In this document: positions 6,960 to 7,313 of the stretch, piece after piece | How positions within the stretch are numbered: position 1 is the first letter of the stretch | Layout: each line of letters begins with the position of its first letter | NCBI GenBank assembly: GCA_030599705.1 | Contig: JAUVNM010000086.1 | Coordinates: forward strand, 1-7,313 | DNA: 7,313 nucleotides | Direction: 5' to 3' | From: Gammaproteobacteria bacterium | GTDB taxonomy: Bacteria > Pseudomonadota > Gammaproteobacteria > UBA9214 | Notes under the pieces: model-generated | What the model saw: the letters and a program-made list of their open reading frames with translations, nothing else | Database searches by the model: none | Told to the model about the DNA's origin: nothing | Made by a program: the position numbers and the translations under genes

Positions 6960-6985
6960 GTAACAACGATTGCCATTCATGCTCA

Positions 6986-7313
6986 TCAACGAATCTTCAG
7001 CGTGGCCAGTCCAACCAGCACCAGGATCACCGTGATAATCCAGAAACGCACAATCACCCGCGGTTCCGGCCAGCCCTTCAGTTCAAAATGATGGTGCAGC
7101 GGCGCCATGTGAAAGATGCGCCGCCCCGTCAACTTGTACGATGCCACCTGCAGGATGACCGATACGGTTTCCATCACGAACACCCCGGCCATGATCAGCA
7201 GTACCAGTTCCTGGCGCACCAGCACGGCGACGATGCCGAGCGCCGCGCCCAGCGCCAGTGCGCCCACGTCACCCATGAACACCATCGCCGGGTAGGCGTT
7301 GAACCACAGGAAG
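6986..7313 (-). CDS. mraY: Phospho-N-acetylmuramoyl-pentapeptide transferase (partial, 5' end outside window)
   Basis: Integral inner-membrane enzyme transferring phospho-MurNAc-pentapeptide from its UDP carrier to undecaprenyl phosphate, giving lipid I, the substrate of MurG. Only the last 108 codons are present. The frame is open at the right window edge and starts FLWFNAYPAMVFMGDVGALALG. The VFMGDVG motif carries one of the catalytic Asp residues of the family. The MAPLHHHFELKGWPEP segment holds the His triad that marks MraY and distinguishes it from WecA relatives. Three hydrophobic stretches are visible, the last running into the C-terminus LVGLATLKIR, which matches the normal end of E. 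coli MraY, so the gene is not truncated at its 3' end. The stop is TGA at 6988-6986. It is the most upstream gene in the window and is separated from murD by 112 bases. Confidence 0.98.
   Translation of the reverse strand, partial: FLWFNAYPAMVFMGDVGALALGAALGIVAVLVRQELVLLIMAGVFVMETVSVILQVASYKLTGRRIFHMAPLHHHFELKGWPEPRVIVRFWIITVILVLVGLATLKIR

Larger units (their letters stand above)
6894..6960. repeat. Inverted REP doublet (REPIN-like element) between mraY and murD
   Basis: Two copies of a GTAG-type REP sequence lie head to head. One is on the plus strand from 6894 and the other on the minus strand from 6959. The outer arms pair perfectly over ten bases (6894-6903 with 6950-6959), and each copy also folds into its own 6-bp GC hairpin. 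REP sequences beginning GTAGGAGC with a GC stem are widespread in Pseudomonas and other gammaproteobacteria and are mobilised in trans by RAYT (REP-associated tyrosine) transposases. No RAYT gene is present here. In the operon transcript the element would form a strong stem-loop 26 bases after the mraY stop and 20 bases before the first murD ATG. Neither end is followed by a T-run, so it does not look like an intrinsic terminator. That it belongs to a genome-wide family is inferred from form, not shown by this window. Confidence 0.85.

Noticed and set aside
6894..6960. Rho-independent terminator after mraY
   Set aside because: The stem-loops are strong but no T-run follows on either strand, and the two 26-base copies match REP form better. 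A terminator here would also cut off essential downstream genes.
6906..7091. 61-codon plus-strand frame over the mraY-murD gap
   Set aside because: It begins inside the REP unit and is antisense to the mraY 3' end. It has no ribosome site or domain.

Overview
This window is an internal piece of a dcw (division and cell wall) cluster from a GC-rich bacterium, almost certainly a gammaproteobacterium. Everything is transcribed on the minus strand, so the operon reads from right to left: mraY (3' end only), murD, ftsW, murG, murC, murB, ddl (5' part only). The mraY-murD-ftsW-murG-murC order is that of Escherichia coli and Pseudomonas, and the MurC and MurD proteins read as typical of that group. 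murB sits between murC and ddl, which is not the case in E. coli, where murB lies elsewhere. That arrangement, the GC-rich composition and a GTAG-type REP element fit a non-enteric gammaproteobacterium. A Chromatiales-like lineage is my guess and is not shown by the sequence.

Layout from the upstream end. Positions 7313-6986 hold the C-terminal 108 residues of MraY. Positions 6985-6874 are the only real intergenic gap (112 bases). It holds a pair of inverted REP hairpins (a REPIN-like doublet, 6894-6960) followed by a short AT-rich stretch. Then come MurD (6873-5497), FtsW (5500-4292), MurG (4295-3180), MurC (3183-1738), MurB (1741-824) and Ddl (831-1, running off the window). Every junction from murD onward is an overlap: four successive ATGA start/stop overlaps, then an 8-base overlap between murB and ddl. 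This suggests strong translational coupling.

Together the genes carry out the cytoplasmic and lipid-linked steps of peptidoglycan synthesis plus septal polymerisation. MurB and MurC make UDP-MurNAc and add L-Ala. MurD adds D-Glu. Ddl supplies D-Ala-D-Ala for MurF, which is not in the window. MraY makes lipid I, MurG makes lipid II, and FtsW polymerises lipid II at the septum. No RNA gene, CRISPR array, insertion sequence or unknown protein was found. The long plus-strand reading frames are antisense shadows of these genes. I see no undescribed system. The one feature outside the standard gene set is the REP doublet inside an essential operon, whose two hairpins differ by a compensatory base-pair swap.
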